Shown: positions 51,995-62,026, counted from the stretch's first letter. The stretch is 64,000 nt of DNA from Chryseosolibacter sp964438975 (GCA_964438975.1 CAYTMU010000006.1:46754-110753); one strand, 5' to 3'. Notes: generated from the letters alone by a model not told the origin. A program made the numbers and translations.

Positions 51995-54900
51995 ATGTTA
52001 ACATTTCTACAAAAACTACGCGGGCCCGGGAGATTGCTTCTCGCCGTGTTTTTCCTCTTATCCTCAATGGAGGGGTTCGCCCAGACGCAAATCTCGGGCA
52101 AGGTCACCTCTCAGGAGGATAACCAGGGTCTGCCTGGAACGAGCGTGTTGGTCAAAGGGACCACGCGGGGTACGGTTACAGATGCCGACGGAAATTACCG
52201 TCTGGACCTCGCCACGGATGACGTAAATCCCATCTTGGTATTCAGCTCGATAGGTTATGTACCTGTGGAAGAAGGCGTGAATGGCCGATCGGTCATTGAC
52301 ATAGCAATGACGCAGGATATTACTCAGCTTTCTGAAGTGGTTGTGGTGGGCTATGGATCCGTAAAAAAGAGCGACATCACCGGATCACTCTCCCGTGTCA
52401 CTGCTGAAGTGATCCAGGAACGCCCCTCACAGAACTTGTTTCAGGCACTCCAGGGCAAAGCTGCGGGGGTGACCATTTCCAGTAACATCAAACCTGGAGA
52501 GCTTCCCGTTGTGCGAATTCGGGGAAATCGCTCGATGACAGGCGACAATAACCCGCTCTATGTACTGGACGGCATCCCCATTGTCAATGTATTAGGCGTC
52601 ACTTCCTTCTCTATCAGCGATCTCAATCCAAATGATATTGCGTCGATCGAAATCCTGAAGGATGCTTCCGCCACAGCCATTTACGGCTCGCGCGGTGCCA
52701 ACGGTGTGGTACTCATCACCACAAAGAAAGGCAGCAAAGGCAGGATGAACATCGACTACAATGGTACTGTCTCCTTTGATTCCTACAAACAACTTACCGA
52801 CTGGATGAATGGAGGAGAATACATCGACCGCTGGCGCGAGAGTATGATCAACGGCCGGATGTATAACACCACCCTTCCCGACAACGGAAACCTCAATGTA
52901 CAACCCAAAAGCTGGCATCCGGACCCTGAACTGGATAGGCTGCGGCTCGGTCTTTCCGGTCGCGAACTCGACGCTCTGTACCAGGGATATGAATGGGAGG
53001 ATGCACCCGGGGGTACGGTAAGAATGCGTCCTACCACCGCGGAAGAACAGGCACTGGGCTGGCCTGCACAGGTTCCGGTATACAACTCCGGAAACATCCC
53101 GACGTTCGATTGGCTGGGTGCAGCCTCGCGGCAGGGAGTCACCCACAATCATCAGTTGTCGCTCTCTACCGGAACGGAAAAATCCAACCTGTACCTTTCC
53201 TTTGGCTATCATAATCAGGAAGGCGTCCAGGTTGACCAGGACTACACGCGTTACAACATGAATGTCAACGGTGAAGCTACTGCCAACAATTGGCTTAAGA
53301 TCGGGGCTTCCATCCTGGCTTCTCATTCCATTCAGAACTTTGGTATCCAACCACCAAATACCTCCAACACGGGCTCAAAGGATCTGTATTCAAGAGCAAG
53401 CGACCAGTTTCCATTCCTGACACCCTGGGATGAAAACGGAACCTATGTTGAGCGCCCGGCACTGAACACGAACCTGTTCAACCCGCTGATAGACATTGAT
53501 CAGTCGATCAATGAAAGACGATCATCGTCGGTAATGTCTAATTTATTCACCGAGGTAAAATTCGCACCCTGGATCAAATACCGCCTGAACTTCGGCGCAC
53601 AATACAGGGCATTCCGGAATGGCCAGTGGACTGGCCCGCGGGTTACGCCTCACCTTAGCGCTGCGCCCAATACTGCGCGATACGACGCAAATGAAAACTT
53701 TTCGTGGGTAGCAGAAAACCTTTTGTTTATCGATAAGACATTCAACGACATCCATGCCATCGGAATAACGTTGCTACAATCTGCTCAGCAATCGCGCCGC
53801 GAAAATATCGGTGCGAACGTTCGGAATAGTATCTACGACATCAGTCATTGGTATGACCTGGCCTCAAACCTCGACGGACAACCCGCAGGCTATGGTACAG
53901 GCTTTACGGAAAATACGCTGATGTCCTGGATGGGTCGGGTGAATTATACGCTGAACAACAAATACCTGCTCACAGCTACCGGCCGCTACGATGGAGCTTC
54001 CGTACTCGCGCCGGGACACAAATGGGACTTCTTCCCTTCATTTGCCGTCGCGTGGAAATTACATGAGGAACCATTCATGTCCACCCTTACGTGGATAGAT
54101 GAATTGAAGCCCCGATTCGGATACGGTGTAACCGGTAACTCCTCCGTCAGTCCGTATACTACAACAGGACCTCTGAGCAGAAACCCCTACGTGTTCGGAT
54201 CTACCGCCGCCATGGGATACCTGCCCCAACTGGTAAAGAATCCACTTCTTGCTTGGGAGAAAACTGCTCAGCGAAATATCGGTATAGATTTCTCCGTGCT
54301 GAAAAGCCGTCTTTCGGGAAGTATCGAGTTCTACGAAGCAAATACTTCCGAGCTGCTGATGACGAAGTCTCTCCCCGCTCTCTCCGGGTATGTGTCGAAA
54401 GTTGAAAATATCGGAAAATCACGGAACAAGGGTGTAGAGATCACGCTATCATCCGTGAACATCGAGAAAAGTGACTTCAGCTGGAGCACGGAAATCAACT
54501 GGTCGGTGAACCGGGAAGAGATCGTTGAACTCTTCAACGCCAACGACGACATTATCGGAAACGGGTGGTTCATCGGGCAACCGCTCAACGGAGTATTCTA
54601 TCAACTCGAGAACGGCGGCATCTGGCAGAACACATCTACGGAGATTGAGGAGATGGCAAAATTCAACGCCAATGGTCACCGGTTCTATCCGGGAACTGTC
54701 AAACCCATCGATCAGAACGGCGACTACAGGATCAATGCAGATGACTACGTGATCCTCGGCAACAACCGACCGAAATGGACTGGCGGTATGACGCACACGT
54801 TCAGGTACAAGAACTGGACGCTGAATTCATTCATCTACTCGCGTGTAGGACAGACCTACTTCGGTGGGTATCCCAACTCTTACGGAGGGCAATGGCCTAA

Positions 54901-55279
54901 CGGTCGTGTCGAAAATGACATGTGGTCATTTGACAACCCCGGGGGTAAGTGGCCTATGCCGAATTCAGGCAATGTCGAAAATATCGCAACAGCCATGCAA
55001 TACAACGATGGTTCTTTTGTCGTCGTGAGAAATATCGCACTCTCCTACTCGGTTCCACAGCATCTGCTTCAACGCTTCGGCTTGAAAGACCTCCAGATCA
55101 GCGGACAGGTACTCAATCCTTTCATCTTCGGTGGGGAAGTAGTGAAGTGGGGACTAAATCCGGATGACGATACGAACTGGGAGCGTGCTTCGAGCAACGG
55201 CAACCCGTTAGGAGGAACGAACAACAATACGATTCTTCCTCAGAGTTTTGTTTTGGGCTTACGCGCCAGCCTGCACTAG
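51995..55279 (+). CDS. SusC/RagA-family TonB-dependent outer-membrane transporter
   Basis: 1094 residues. Signal peptide to about FAQ (residue 29). Carboxypeptidase-D-like plug extension (QISGKVTSQEDNQGLPGTSV), TonB-linked motif SEVVVVGYGSVKKSDITGSL, plug (VRIRGNRSMTGDNNPLYVLD) with GSRGANGVVLITTKKG, then a beta-barrel ending SFVLGLRASLH. Imports an oligosaccharide or peptide together with the SusD-like lipoprotein 27 bases downstream. No glycoside hydrolase, protease or sigma/anti-sigma gene is linked, so the substrate cannot be inferred. Confidence 0.95.
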   Translation: MLTFLQKLRGPGRLLLAVFFLLSSMEGFAQTQISGKVTSQEDNQGLPGTSVLVKGTTRGTVTDADGNYRLDLATDDVNPILVFSSIGYVPVEEGVNGRSVIDIAMTQDITQLSEVVVVGYGSVKKSDITGSLSRVTAEVIQERPSQNLFQALQGKAAGVTISSNIKPGELPVVRIRGNRSMTGDNNPLYVLDGIPIVNVLGVTSFSISDLNPNDIASIEILKDASATAIYGSRGANGVVLITTKKGSKGRMNIDYNGTVSFDSYKQLTDWMNGGEYIDRWRESMINGRMYNTTLPDNGNLNVQPKSWHPDPELDRLRLGLSGRELDALYQGYEWEDAPGGTVRMRPTTAEEQALGWPAQVPVYNSGNIPTFDWLGAASRQGVTHNHQLSLSTGTEKSNLYLSFGYHNQEGVQVDQDYTRYNMNVNGEATANNWLKIGASILASHSIQNFGIQPPNTSNTGSKDLYSRASDQFPFLTPWDENGTYVERPALNTNLFNPLIDIDQSINERRSSSVMSNLFTEVKFAPWIKYRLNFGAQYRAFRNGQWTGPRVTPHLSAAPNTARYDANENFSWVAENLLFIDKTFNDIHAIGITLLQSAQQSRRENIGANVRNSIYDISHWYDLASNLDGQPAGYGTGFTENTLMSWMGRVNYTLNNKYLLTATGRYDGASVLAPGHKWDFFPSFAVAWKLHEEPFMSTLTWIDELKPRFGYGVTGNSSVSPYTTTGPLSRNPYVFGSTAAMGYLPQLVKNPLLAWEKTAQRNIGIDFSVLKSRLSGSIEFYEANTSELLMTKSLPALSGYVSKVENIGKSRNKGVEITLSSVNIEKSDFSWSTEINWSVNREEIVELFNANDDIIGNGWFIGQPLNGVFYQLENGGIWQNTSTEIEEMAKFNANGHRFYPGTVKPIDQNGDYRINADDYVILGNNRPKWTGGMTHTFRYKNWTLNSFIYSRVGQTYFGGYPNSYGGQWPNGRVENDMWSFDNPGGKWPMPNSGNVENIATAMQYNDGSFVVVRNIALSYSVPQHLLQRFGLKDLQISGQVLNPFIFGGEVVKWGLNPDDDTNWERASSNGNPLGGTNNNTILPQSFVLGLRASLH

Positions 55280-55306
55280 TATTGATAATCTTAAAAGATA
55301 AGAACT

Positions 55307-57442
55307 ATGAAAAAATTCATAATATCGATCCTGTTGATTTCAACGGTATGGTCATGCGACGATTTCCTTGAGGAGAAACAAGTCTCGACCCTTACCCAGG
55401 ATTTCTATAACACAGAAACGGGGCTCGAAGGGTTGATCAAGAGTCTCTATGTGTACGCAAGGGTTAAACATGAGTGGAGCGACAATGGTGCGGCGCTTAT
55501 CGAACCTGAAACGGATGCCTATATGACGCGCGACTACAATTTCGCGCAGGTAACTGCGGGTACCTATGGAAGTGATGTGAGCTCCATTGCCGGCAGAGTG
55601 AACAACTACCTGGGCTCTGCAAACTCAAACTATGCGCCGATGGGCGCTTACCCGCACATCAACAATTGCAACATCGCGCTGGAACAGATCGACAACGTCA
55701 AGCCGGGAAAATTCGGAACGGATGAAGCCTTCAGCAAAGCGAGAAAGTCAGAGGTGTTATTCCTCCGGGCGTGGGCATACTACCTGGTGTCCAATCAACT
55801 GGGGGATGTTCCGCTGTTGCTGACCGCAAAGCGGGAAGACAACGGCGTCTACCACTACCCGAAAGCGAGTATCGTTGATGTTTACAAGCGGATCATCGCA
55901 GACCTGCGCTTCGCATATGAGAATCTTCCTCCAACTCAGTCTGACAGAGGACGTGTCACCAAGTGGGCTGCGGGACACTTGCTCGCAAAATTGTACCTCC
56001 ACCGCGCACAGGCTGCGGCATTCCAAAATAGTTCTGAGACACATTTGAAAATGCTCTACAAAGGTGGTAACGAGACATCTGATCTCGATTCAGTGGTCAC
56101 AATAGCATCACAGGTAATCGCCGGTGTCGGTTCTCTCGCACCGGACTACTGGACGCTGTTTAATCCGCAGGTCTCGGAGACTTCACCACATGCCGAGGTA
56201 ATATGGTCTGCACAGTTCGATGAAAACACCGCCCTGAATGGCAGATTTGGTGGAAATCGATCCTGCAATTATCATATCGGCGCGTTCGAACACCAGTCGG
56301 GAGTAGCCAGAAGCCTCGAATACGGTCGCCCGTTCGCAACTTACAAGCCCTCTGATTGGGCGTTTGACAACTTCCGGGATAAGGTGAATGACTCGCGTTA
56401 TGCAAAAACATTCCAGCTTGAGTACATCGGAAACGCCACCAACTCCATGCAGTGGTCAGCTGCTTCTGCTACCTGGTGGAATGCGAACAAACCAGCCGAC
56501 GCGGCAGCCGTCGCGGCAGGTCAGGCCAAGGTGATACCGGGAAGGAGAGCTCTTGCATTTGTTGAGAATCACAAAGATGATGCGCTCGATTCCGCCACTG
56601 TGATGGGGCAGCCTTTCCTTTTGGTCGTTCGATGGATACACTCCGACAAGACCGGACGGTACTATTATCGCGTCTACCCGAATGGAGAATCCATTGGATT
56701 GGCATCCAACTCCACCCGCGGCAACATCTACCTCTCTTCGAAGAAATTCATCGATCCTAAAAGAGGCGGAGGGAACATCGCGAGCGAGAGTGGCACGCGT
56801 GATGCGATATTGATGCGTCTCGCGGAAACATATCTCATTCGTGCAGAAGCCTACGGTCGTAAAGGAGATTACGGGCTGGCCGTTAATGATATCAATGTCT
56901 TGAGAAAGCGAGCTGCCTATAAACCGGGCGAAGTCCGTCCTGAGTTTCTCGTGCAGTGGGATCCAGGCGCGGCGACGTTGCCGGCCGGCGACCTGATCGC
57001 ACCCTATGCCGCCAGCGGTGACCCGTATAACGAGATCATGGTAACCGAGGATGTCTTTACGCCTTCCACACCCGAAGCTACTGCCGAAGGGTATATTCCA
57101 ACCGCTACGACTAAGGAAAGCATGTTCATTCATTTCATCTACAATGAGCGAGTGCGCGAATTCCTGTCAGAAGGTCTTGGCTGGGAAGATCAGCACAACG
57201 CCGGCATCCTGTATGATCGTGTCGTTCATCTGAACCAGATGGCTTCACCGCTTGACGGACTGTGGCCAGTGGCCGACAATCCCGAGAACGGCAATGGTCA
57301 AGATGGAAACGGGAAAGGGCAGTATCAGAAGTATCATACTTTCCGCCCGTGGCCGAACGCGTTCCTGACGCTTCTCACTGACGACAAGGGTAACCCGCTC
57401 GACGACAACGGACGACAAGGGTATCAGAACCCAGGGTACTAA
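55307..57442 (+). CDS. SusD/RagB-family nutrient-binding lipoprotein
   Basis: 711 residues, long for SusD (usually 500-600). Lipoprotein signal MKKFIISILLISTVWSC, Cys17 the lipidation site, mature DDFLEEKQ. TPR-like helices (AFSKARKSEVLFLRAWAYYL), RILMRLAETYLIRAEAYGRKGD-like block near the C-terminus (ILMRLAETYLIRAEAYGR), INVLRKRA, and FIYNERVREFLSEGLGWEDQ. Sits on the outer membrane as the lid of the SusC pore. Followed by a strong terminator. Confidence 0.94.
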   Translation: MKKFIISILLISTVWSCDDFLEEKQVSTLTQDFYNTETGLEGLIKSLYVYARVKHEWSDNGAALIEPETDAYMTRDYNFAQVTAGTYGSDVSSIAGRVNNYLGSANSNYAPMGAYPHINNCNIALEQIDNVKPGKFGTDEAFSKARKSEVLFLRAWAYYLVSNQLGDVPLLLTAKREDNGVYHYPKASIVDVYKRIIADLRFAYENLPPTQSDRGRVTKWAAGHLLAKLYLHRAQAAAFQNSSETHLKMLYKGGNETSDLDSVVTIASQVIAGVGSLAPDYWTLFNPQVSETSPHAEVIWSAQFDENTALNGRFGGNRSCNYHIGAFEHQSGVARSLEYGRPFATYKPSDWAFDNFRDKVNDSRYAKTFQLEYIGNATNSMQWSAASATWWNANKPADAAAVAAGQAKVIPGRRALAFVENHKDDALDSATVMGQPFLLVVRWIHSDKTGRYYYRVYPNGESIGLASNSTRGNIYLSSKKFIDPKRGGGNIASESGTRDAILMRLAETYLIRAEAYGRKGDYGLAVNDINVLRKRAAYKPGEVRPEFLVQWDPGAATLPAGDLIAPYAASGDPYNEIMVTEDVFTPSTPEATAEGYIPTATTKESMFIHFIYNERVREFLSEGLGWEDQHNAGILYDRVVHLNQMASPLDGLWPVADNPENGNGQDGNGKGQYQKYHTFRPWPNAFLTLLTDDKGNPLDDNGRQGYQNPGY

Positions 57443-57465
57443 CCAGACAGCGTTCTCCTAAAACA

Positions 57466-57503
57466 AAGAAGCCACCTCTGACCGGGGTGGCTTCTTCATT
57501 TTC
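57466..57503. terminator. Bidirectional terminator between susD and xth
   Basis: AAGAAGCCACC and the matching GGTGGCTTCTT form a stem of about 12 bp with a TGACC loop (57466-57496). A T-rich TTCATTTTC follows on plus, and TTTGTTTT follows on minus. Serves both convergent genes. Confidence 0.75.
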
Positions 57504-58278
57504 AGATGTCGATCTTGAGGCCGACGGGGCAGTGGTCAGAGCCCAGGATATGATCGTAGATCATTGCATCCCGGACGTTCGAAATTATCGACTCAGTTAC
57601 AAGAAAGTAGTCAATACGCCAGCCCACATTACGGGCGCGCGAATTGAACATCACGTTCCAGTATGTGTACTTGATCGTGTCCGGGTAAAATCGCCGATAG
57701 GTATCGACGAACCCGGCCTCCAGAAGCGTTGTAAAGCCGTCAATCTCCCGCTGTGTGTATCCTGCGGATTTATTATAGTTCTCCTTAGACCTGGCGATGT
57801 CGATCGGTTGATGCGCGACGTTGAGGTCGCCGCAGATGATCACTGGTTTGCGAGTTGAAAGACCGGCGACGTAGTTGCGGAATTCTTGATCCCACCGCTC
57901 CCGGTAATCGATCCGCCGCAGTCCTTCACCCGAATTGGGCGTGTACACGGTTACGAGAAAGTAGTTGTAGAACTCTGCGGTGATCACCCGGCCCTCCTGG
58001 TCGTGTTCCTCCACACCCATGTCGCAAACGATCTGGAGTGGCTCCGTTTTCGAAAGGATCGCCGTGCCGGAGTATCCTTTTCTCGTCTTGCAGGAGTTAA
58101 CATAAACCTTGAATTCAGGAAGGAGTTCAAGCGCCGAGCGTACTTCCTCTACCGAAGCCTTGGTCTCCTGAAGACACAAAACATCTGGAGCGAGTAGTCG
58201 GATATCTTTCAGGAAATCCTTCTTGATAATTGCGCGGATGCCGTTGACATTCCAGTTTACGAGGTGGAGTTCTGCCAT
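57502..58278 (-). CDS. xth: Exodeoxyribonuclease III
   Basis: AP endonuclease/3' exonuclease for base-excision repair. 258 residues. NWNVNGIRAI; metal Glu in VLCLQETKAS; GDLNVAHQPIDIA; NVGWRIDYFLVTES; catalytic GSDHCPVGLKI near the C-terminus. The terminator at 57466 ends it. Confidence 0.96.
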   Translation of the reverse strand: MAELHLVNWNVNGIRAIIKKDFLKDIRLLAPDVLCLQETKASVEEVRSALELLPEFKVYVNSCKTRKGYSGTAILSKTEPLQIVCDMGVEEHDQEGRVITAEFYNYFLVTVYTPNSGEGLRRIDYRERWDQEFRNYVAGLSTRKPVIICGDLNVAHQPIDIARSKENYNKSAGYTQREIDGFTTLLEAGFVDTYRRFYPDTIKYTYWNVMFNSRARNVGWRIDYFLVTESIISNVRDAMIYDHILGSDHCPVGLKIDI

Positions 58279-58301
58279 GGTATAGGATTGAACGGAAAAG
58301 T

Positions 58302-58337
58302 CGAAAAACGAGAAAGTCCCACGTTGGCGGGACTTTC
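58302..58337 (-). terminator. Terminator of the small basic protein gene
   Basis: Stem GAAAGTCCC (58312-58320) and GGGACTTTC (58329-58337), 8-base loop. On the minus strand it is followed by CTCGTTTTTC (58311-58302). Located 24 bases past the stop of the 50-residue gene. Confidence 0.75.
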
Positions 58338-58360
58338 CAAAATATCTTCACGGTAAAGAA

Positions 58361-58513
58361 CTAAGCCTTCTTCGCTTTGAATTCTTCTTTTACTTTCTCA
58401 ACGTCTACCGTCTTCATGACCGGTTTGAAATTCTGGATCTTCAGCGATTGGCGCCGTACCGCTGCCTTTGCCTTATCCTTGCGGTTTTTTCTCTTAAGTC
58501 TGGTTACTGCCAT
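58361..58513 (-). CDS. Small highly basic protein (50 residues)
   Basis: MAVTRLKRKNRKDKAKAAVR start from the ATG at 58511-58513, end KVKEEFKAKKA. The first half is almost entirely Lys/Arg/Ala (likely a helix binding nucleic acid or ribosome); the second half is amphipathic. It resembles short conserved Bacteroidota basic proteins of ribosomal-protein character, but I cannot name the family. Own terminator downstream. A longer frame upstream reads non-homologous sequence. Confidence 0.75.
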   Translation of the reverse strand: MAVTRLKRKNRKDKAKAAVRRQSLKIQNFKPVMKTVDVEKVKEEFKAKKA

Positions 58514-58584
58514 GGCTTTTTCTGTTTGCGGAAGCGCAAAAGTAAGGCGTTGGGGCGTGAAAACAAAGATCGCGGCAAAAAAAA

Positions 58585-58749
58585 TCAATAACCGTGGCCG
58601 GTGGCGCGCTTTGCGGCTTTCTGCCTCTCCTCCTCATCCATGCGGCGGTTGTCGCGGATGAAGTATACCAATAGCATAACTAACGGGATCATGCCGGACA
58701 GAAAAATTCCGGCGAAAATGATCAAACCCCAAATTTCATCCGTACTCAT
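58585..58749 (-). CDS. Small single-pass membrane protein (54 residues)
   Basis: Starts MSTDEIWGLIIFAGIFLSGM, continues IPLVMLLVYFIRDNRR and ends KRATGHGY. One membrane helix at about 8-30, then an acidic/basic cytoplasmic tail (DEEERQKAAKRA), so N-out/C-in by the positive-inside rule. The ATG overlaps the stop of the 74-residue gene (ATGA), indicating translational coupling. No family recognised. Confidence 0.75.
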   Translation of the reverse strand: MSTDEIWGLIIFAGIFLSGMIPLVMLLVYFIRDNRRMDEEERQKAAKRATGHGY

Positions 58750-58970
58750 TGCCGTAGTTTTTTAAGGGTGTTCCGATAAATAATGATCCCCCCCGCGCCG
58801 GATACTGCTGCAAACAAAAGCCCGCCAAACCCGAATATCTTTTCGGCGATTGATTGCACCTGGCCCAGAATCAAAGCCATCGCTCCTCCTCCTGTCGTTA
58901 TGAACAACAATGTCAAAAGCTTGACGGTTTCAATATTGAACCGAATACGCTCTTTGTTCAAGTCGTCCAT
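58746..58970 (-). CDS. Small two-helix membrane protein (74 residues)
   Basis: MDDLNKERIRFNIETVKLLT, then helices at about 17-37 (LLTLLFITTGGGAMALILG) and 45-65 (IFGFGGLLFAAVSGAGGIII), ending NTLKKLRQ. Gly-rich hairpin between charged ends. ATGA overlap with the downstream 54-residue gene. Divergent from hisS. No family recognised; holin-like size, but no phage genes nearby. Confidence 0.75.
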   Translation of the reverse strand: MDDLNKERIRFNIETVKLLTLLFITTGGGAMALILGQVQSIAEKIFGFGGLLFAAVSGAGGIIIYRNTLKKLRQ

Positions 58971-59105
58971 GAGTGTGGGTCTTCAGACGCAAGCTACTGA
59001 AAACGCTGGAAAATTCATGTCCGGAAAACCTTGAAAATTAGTAGAATTAACAACACCGCTCTAACTTGCCACGCATTGTCACGAAACCTATAAGCAGGTC
59101 AGAAA

Positions 59106-60479
59106 ATGGAAAAACCCACCTTACCAAAAGGTACCCGGGATTTCGGTCCAGCGGTGATGGCGAAACGTCAATACATCTTCGATACTATCCGAAGTGTCTT
59201 TCAGACGTATGGCTTTCAGCCTCTTGAGACACCAGCGATGGAAAATCTTACGACGCTGACTGGCAAATATGGTGACGAGGGGGACCAACTATTGTTCCGG
59301 ATCCTGAACTCAGGTGATTTCCTGAAAGGTATCGGGACCGATTCGCTGAGCGATCACCGCGCTCTTTCACCGCAAATCGCGGAGAAAGGACTGCGTTACG
59401 ACCTCACGGTCCCATTTGCCCGATACGTGGTGATGAACCGGAATGAAGTATCGTTCCCCTTCAAGCGCTACCAGATCCAGCCGGTGTGGCGCGCCGACCG
59501 ACCTCAGAAAGGACGCTACCGGGAGTTCTATCAGTGCGATGCTGATGTGGTAGGCACGGACTCCCTTCTCTGCGAAGCCGAGATCATACTGATGATCAGG
59601 AAGGTGTTCGAACGACTCGGCATCACCGACTATACTATCAAGATCAACCACCGCGACGTATTAAATGCCATCGCGGAAGTTGCCGGAGCTCGGGGAAAGG
59701 AAGTTTCGCTGTTCGTGGCGATCGACAAACTTGATAAGATTGGGTGGGATAAAGTGAGTGAAGAACTTCGCACCAAGGGATTTTCTGAAGAAAGTCTAAA
59801 ATCCCTCTCCAATATCATCGGTATAACTGGACCCAATAGCAAAAAATTAGAATCGTTAGAGGTGGTATTTTTTCACGGCCAAGCGGAAACGGGCAAAAAA
59901 GGCATCAGTGATCTTCAGAAAATATTCAAATTCGTCGAATCTCTCGGAGGCAATATGTCGAAAGTGGAATTCGACATTCCGCTTGCCCGGGGATTGAGCT
60001 ATTACACGGGATGTATTTTCGAAGTAAAGATCAATAATGTCGCTATCGGCAGCGTGAGCGGCGGAGGACGTTACGACAACCTCACCGCGGCTTTCGGCGA
60101 CAAGGACAATCTTCCCGGCGTGGGATTTTCGTTCGGGGTCGACCGGATATACGATGCGATGGAAGAACTGAATCTTTTTCCGAAGAATGCGCACGCCTCT
60201 TCGAAAGCGCTCGTGTGTCACTTTGACGAAGAAAGTTTTCGGTATGGTCTAGGCATTCTCAGTTCGCTGCGCGAAGCGGGAATCGCGTCGGAGATCTATC
60301 CAGAACCGGCGCGTATCCGCAAGCAGCTGGACTACGCCAACAAAAAGCAGATCCCATTCACACTGGTAATCGGATCCGAAGAGATGACCTCCGGGTTAAT
60401 CGCCTTCAAGGATCTCGGTAAGGGTGAACAGGAAAAGCTCTATCTTGACACGATCATTCAGCGTTTATCGCGCCCGTAA
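59106..60479 (+). CDS. hisS: Histidyl-tRNA synthetase
   Basis: Class II synthetase, 457 residues. N-terminus PTLPKGTRDFGP; motif 2 PVWRADRPQKGRYREFYQCD; HisA motif LARGLSYYTGCIFEV; motif 3 GVGFSFGVDRIYDAM; C-terminal anticodon-binding domain. 47 bases before hutH. Confidence 0.96.
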   Translation: MEKPTLPKGTRDFGPAVMAKRQYIFDTIRSVFQTYGFQPLETPAMENLTTLTGKYGDEGDQLLFRILNSGDFLKGIGTDSLSDHRALSPQIAEKGLRYDLTVPFARYVVMNRNEVSFPFKRYQIQPVWRADRPQKGRYREFYQCDADVVGTDSLLCEAEIILMIRKVFERLGITDYTIKINHRDVLNAIAEVAGARGKEVSLFVAIDKLDKIGWDKVSEELRTKGFSEESLKSLSNIIGITGPNSKKLESLEVVFFHGQAETGKKGISDLQKIFKFVESLGGNMSKVEFDIPLARGLSYYTGCIFEVKINNVAIGSVSGGGRYDNLTAAFGDKDNLPGVGFSFGVDRIYDAMEELNLFPKNAHASSKALVCHFDEESFRYGLGILSSLREAGIASEIYPEPARIRKQLDYANKKQIPFTLVIGSEEMTSGLIAFKDLGKGEQEKLYLDTIIQRLSRP

Positions 60480-60526
60480 GGAACAAGGTATCTTGTTGTC
60501 CGGCGCCGGGCAAAACAACCTATTCG

Positions 60527-62026
60527 ATGCCGCCAGTCCCTCATCTTATCTCGTCTGACCTGCTGTCCCTGGAGGATATGGCCCGGATGCTCCGTCCTGG
60601 CATTGCACTGGGGCTTTCCGACGATGCCCGGCAGAGGATTGTACGTTCTCGCGAATATCTTGAACAAAAGATCCGGGATGCGAGGGAGCCGATCTACGGC
60701 ATCAACACCGGATTTGGTTCGCTTTACAATCAGCACATCTCAAATGATCAGCTAGAGACGCTGCAGGAGAACCTCGTCAAGTCGCATGCCTGCGGAACAG
60801 GTGCACATGTACCAGACGAAATTGTCAGGCTAATGCTCTTTCTCAAGATCCAGTCTCTGGCGTACGGATATTCCGGCATTCAGCTAGACACGGTTGAAAG
60901 GCTTATCGCCATGTTCAACCGCGATGTGATCCCACTAGTATTTGAGATGGGATCACTCGGTGCTTCCGGAGACCTCGCACCGCTGGCACATTTGTCTCTT
61001 CCGTTGATCGGTCTGGGGCAAGTTTACTTTGAAGGTTCATTGCAGCCCGCATCGGCCGTCAACAATAAACTCCGTTGGGAACCTGTGCATTTTGGAGCAA
61101 AGGAAGGACTCGCCCTGTTGAATGGCACGCAGTTTATGAGTGCGTATGGTGTCTGGTGCAGTCTCCATGCCACACGCATCCGCAGGTTGAGCAATATCAT
61201 CGGTGCGCTTTCGCTTGATGTTTTCGACGGCCGGCCGGAGCCGTTCCTTCCCAACGTTCACGCGATACGTCCACAACGCAGACAGCCGGAGACCGCGGCT
61301 GACATTCTCACGCTGTTGGAAGGAAGTGAACTCTTCTACCAGGACAAAAAACACGTACAAGATCCCTACTGCTTCCGGTGTATTCCGCAGGTGCACGGCG
61401 CAAGCGCGAACGCCATTCAGTATGTCGCGAGTGTATTCCTGACAGAGATCAACAGCGTCACCGACAATCCGAGCATATTTCCCGATGACGATCAGATTAT
61501 CTCCGCCGGGAATTTTCACGGGCAACCACTGGCACTGGCACTGGATTTTCTTGCTATCGCACTGAGTGAACTCGGGAGTATTTCGGAACGGCGAACCTAT
61601 CAGCTGATCTCCGGCGCCCGCGAACTGCCGAGCTACCTTGTGGCCAACCCCGGCATCAACTCCGGACTGATGATACCGCAGTACACCGCAGCATCGCTGG
61701 TCAGTCAGAACAAGCAGTTGTGCACGCCGGCTTCCGTTGATTCAATTGTCAGTTCCAATGGACAGGAGGATCATGTAAGCATGGGAGCCAACGCTGCCAC
61801 CAAGGCGTACCGAGTCGTCAACAATGTCTACTCCATCCTGGCGATCGAGTTGCTGACCGCATCACAGGCATTGACCTTCCGCCGACCGCTACGCACATCC
61901 CCCCAGCTCGAAGACCTGGTCGATACTTTCCGCGCGGAAGTGCCGTTTATAGAAGATGACCGGATTCTGCATGACGATATGAGCTGTGCTGAAAAATTTC
62001 TGAAAGAACTGAAGCTTCCCGCATGA
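60527..62026 (+). CDS. hutH: Histidine ammonia-lyase
   Basis: Deaminates histidine to urocanate. 499 residues. The MIO cofactor triplet Ala146-Ser147-Gly148 is in GSLGASGDLAPLAHLSLPL. Catalytic-loop Tyr in INTGFGSLYNQ. The selectivity pair Ser86-His87 (LVKSHACG) is the type found in histidine rather than tyrosine lyases (family knowledge). No hutU, hutI or hutF nearby. Start MPPVPHLISSDLLSLEDMAR. Its stop overlaps the next start (ATGA). Confidence 0.93.
   Translation: MPPVPHLISSDLLSLEDMARMLRPGIALGLSDDARQRIVRSREYLEQKIRDAREPIYGINTGFGSLYNQHISNDQLETLQENLVKSHACGTGAHVPDEIVRLMLFLKIQSLAYGYSGIQLDTVERLIAMFNRDVIPLVFEMGSLGASGDLAPLAHLSLPLIGLGQVYFEGSLQPASAVNNKLRWEPVHFGAKEGLALLNGTQFMSAYGVWCSLHATRIRRLSNIIGALSLDVFDGRPEPFLPNVHAIRPQRRQPETAADILTLLEGSELFYQDKKHVQDPYCFRCIPQVHGASANAIQYVASVFLTEINSVTDNPSIFPDDDQIISAGNFHGQPLALALDFLAIALSELGSISERRTYQLISGARELPSYLVANPGINSGLMIPQYTAASLVSQNKQLCTPASVDSIVSSNGQEDHVSMGANAATKAYRVVNNVYSILAIELLTASQALTFRRPLRTSPQLEDLVDTFRAEVPFIEDDRILHDDMSCAEKFLKELKLPA

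Noticed and set aside
58746..58970. Holin reading of the 74-residue two-helix protein
   Set aside because: Size and topology fit, but there is no endolysin, phage or toxin gene nearby, so the call would be unsupported.
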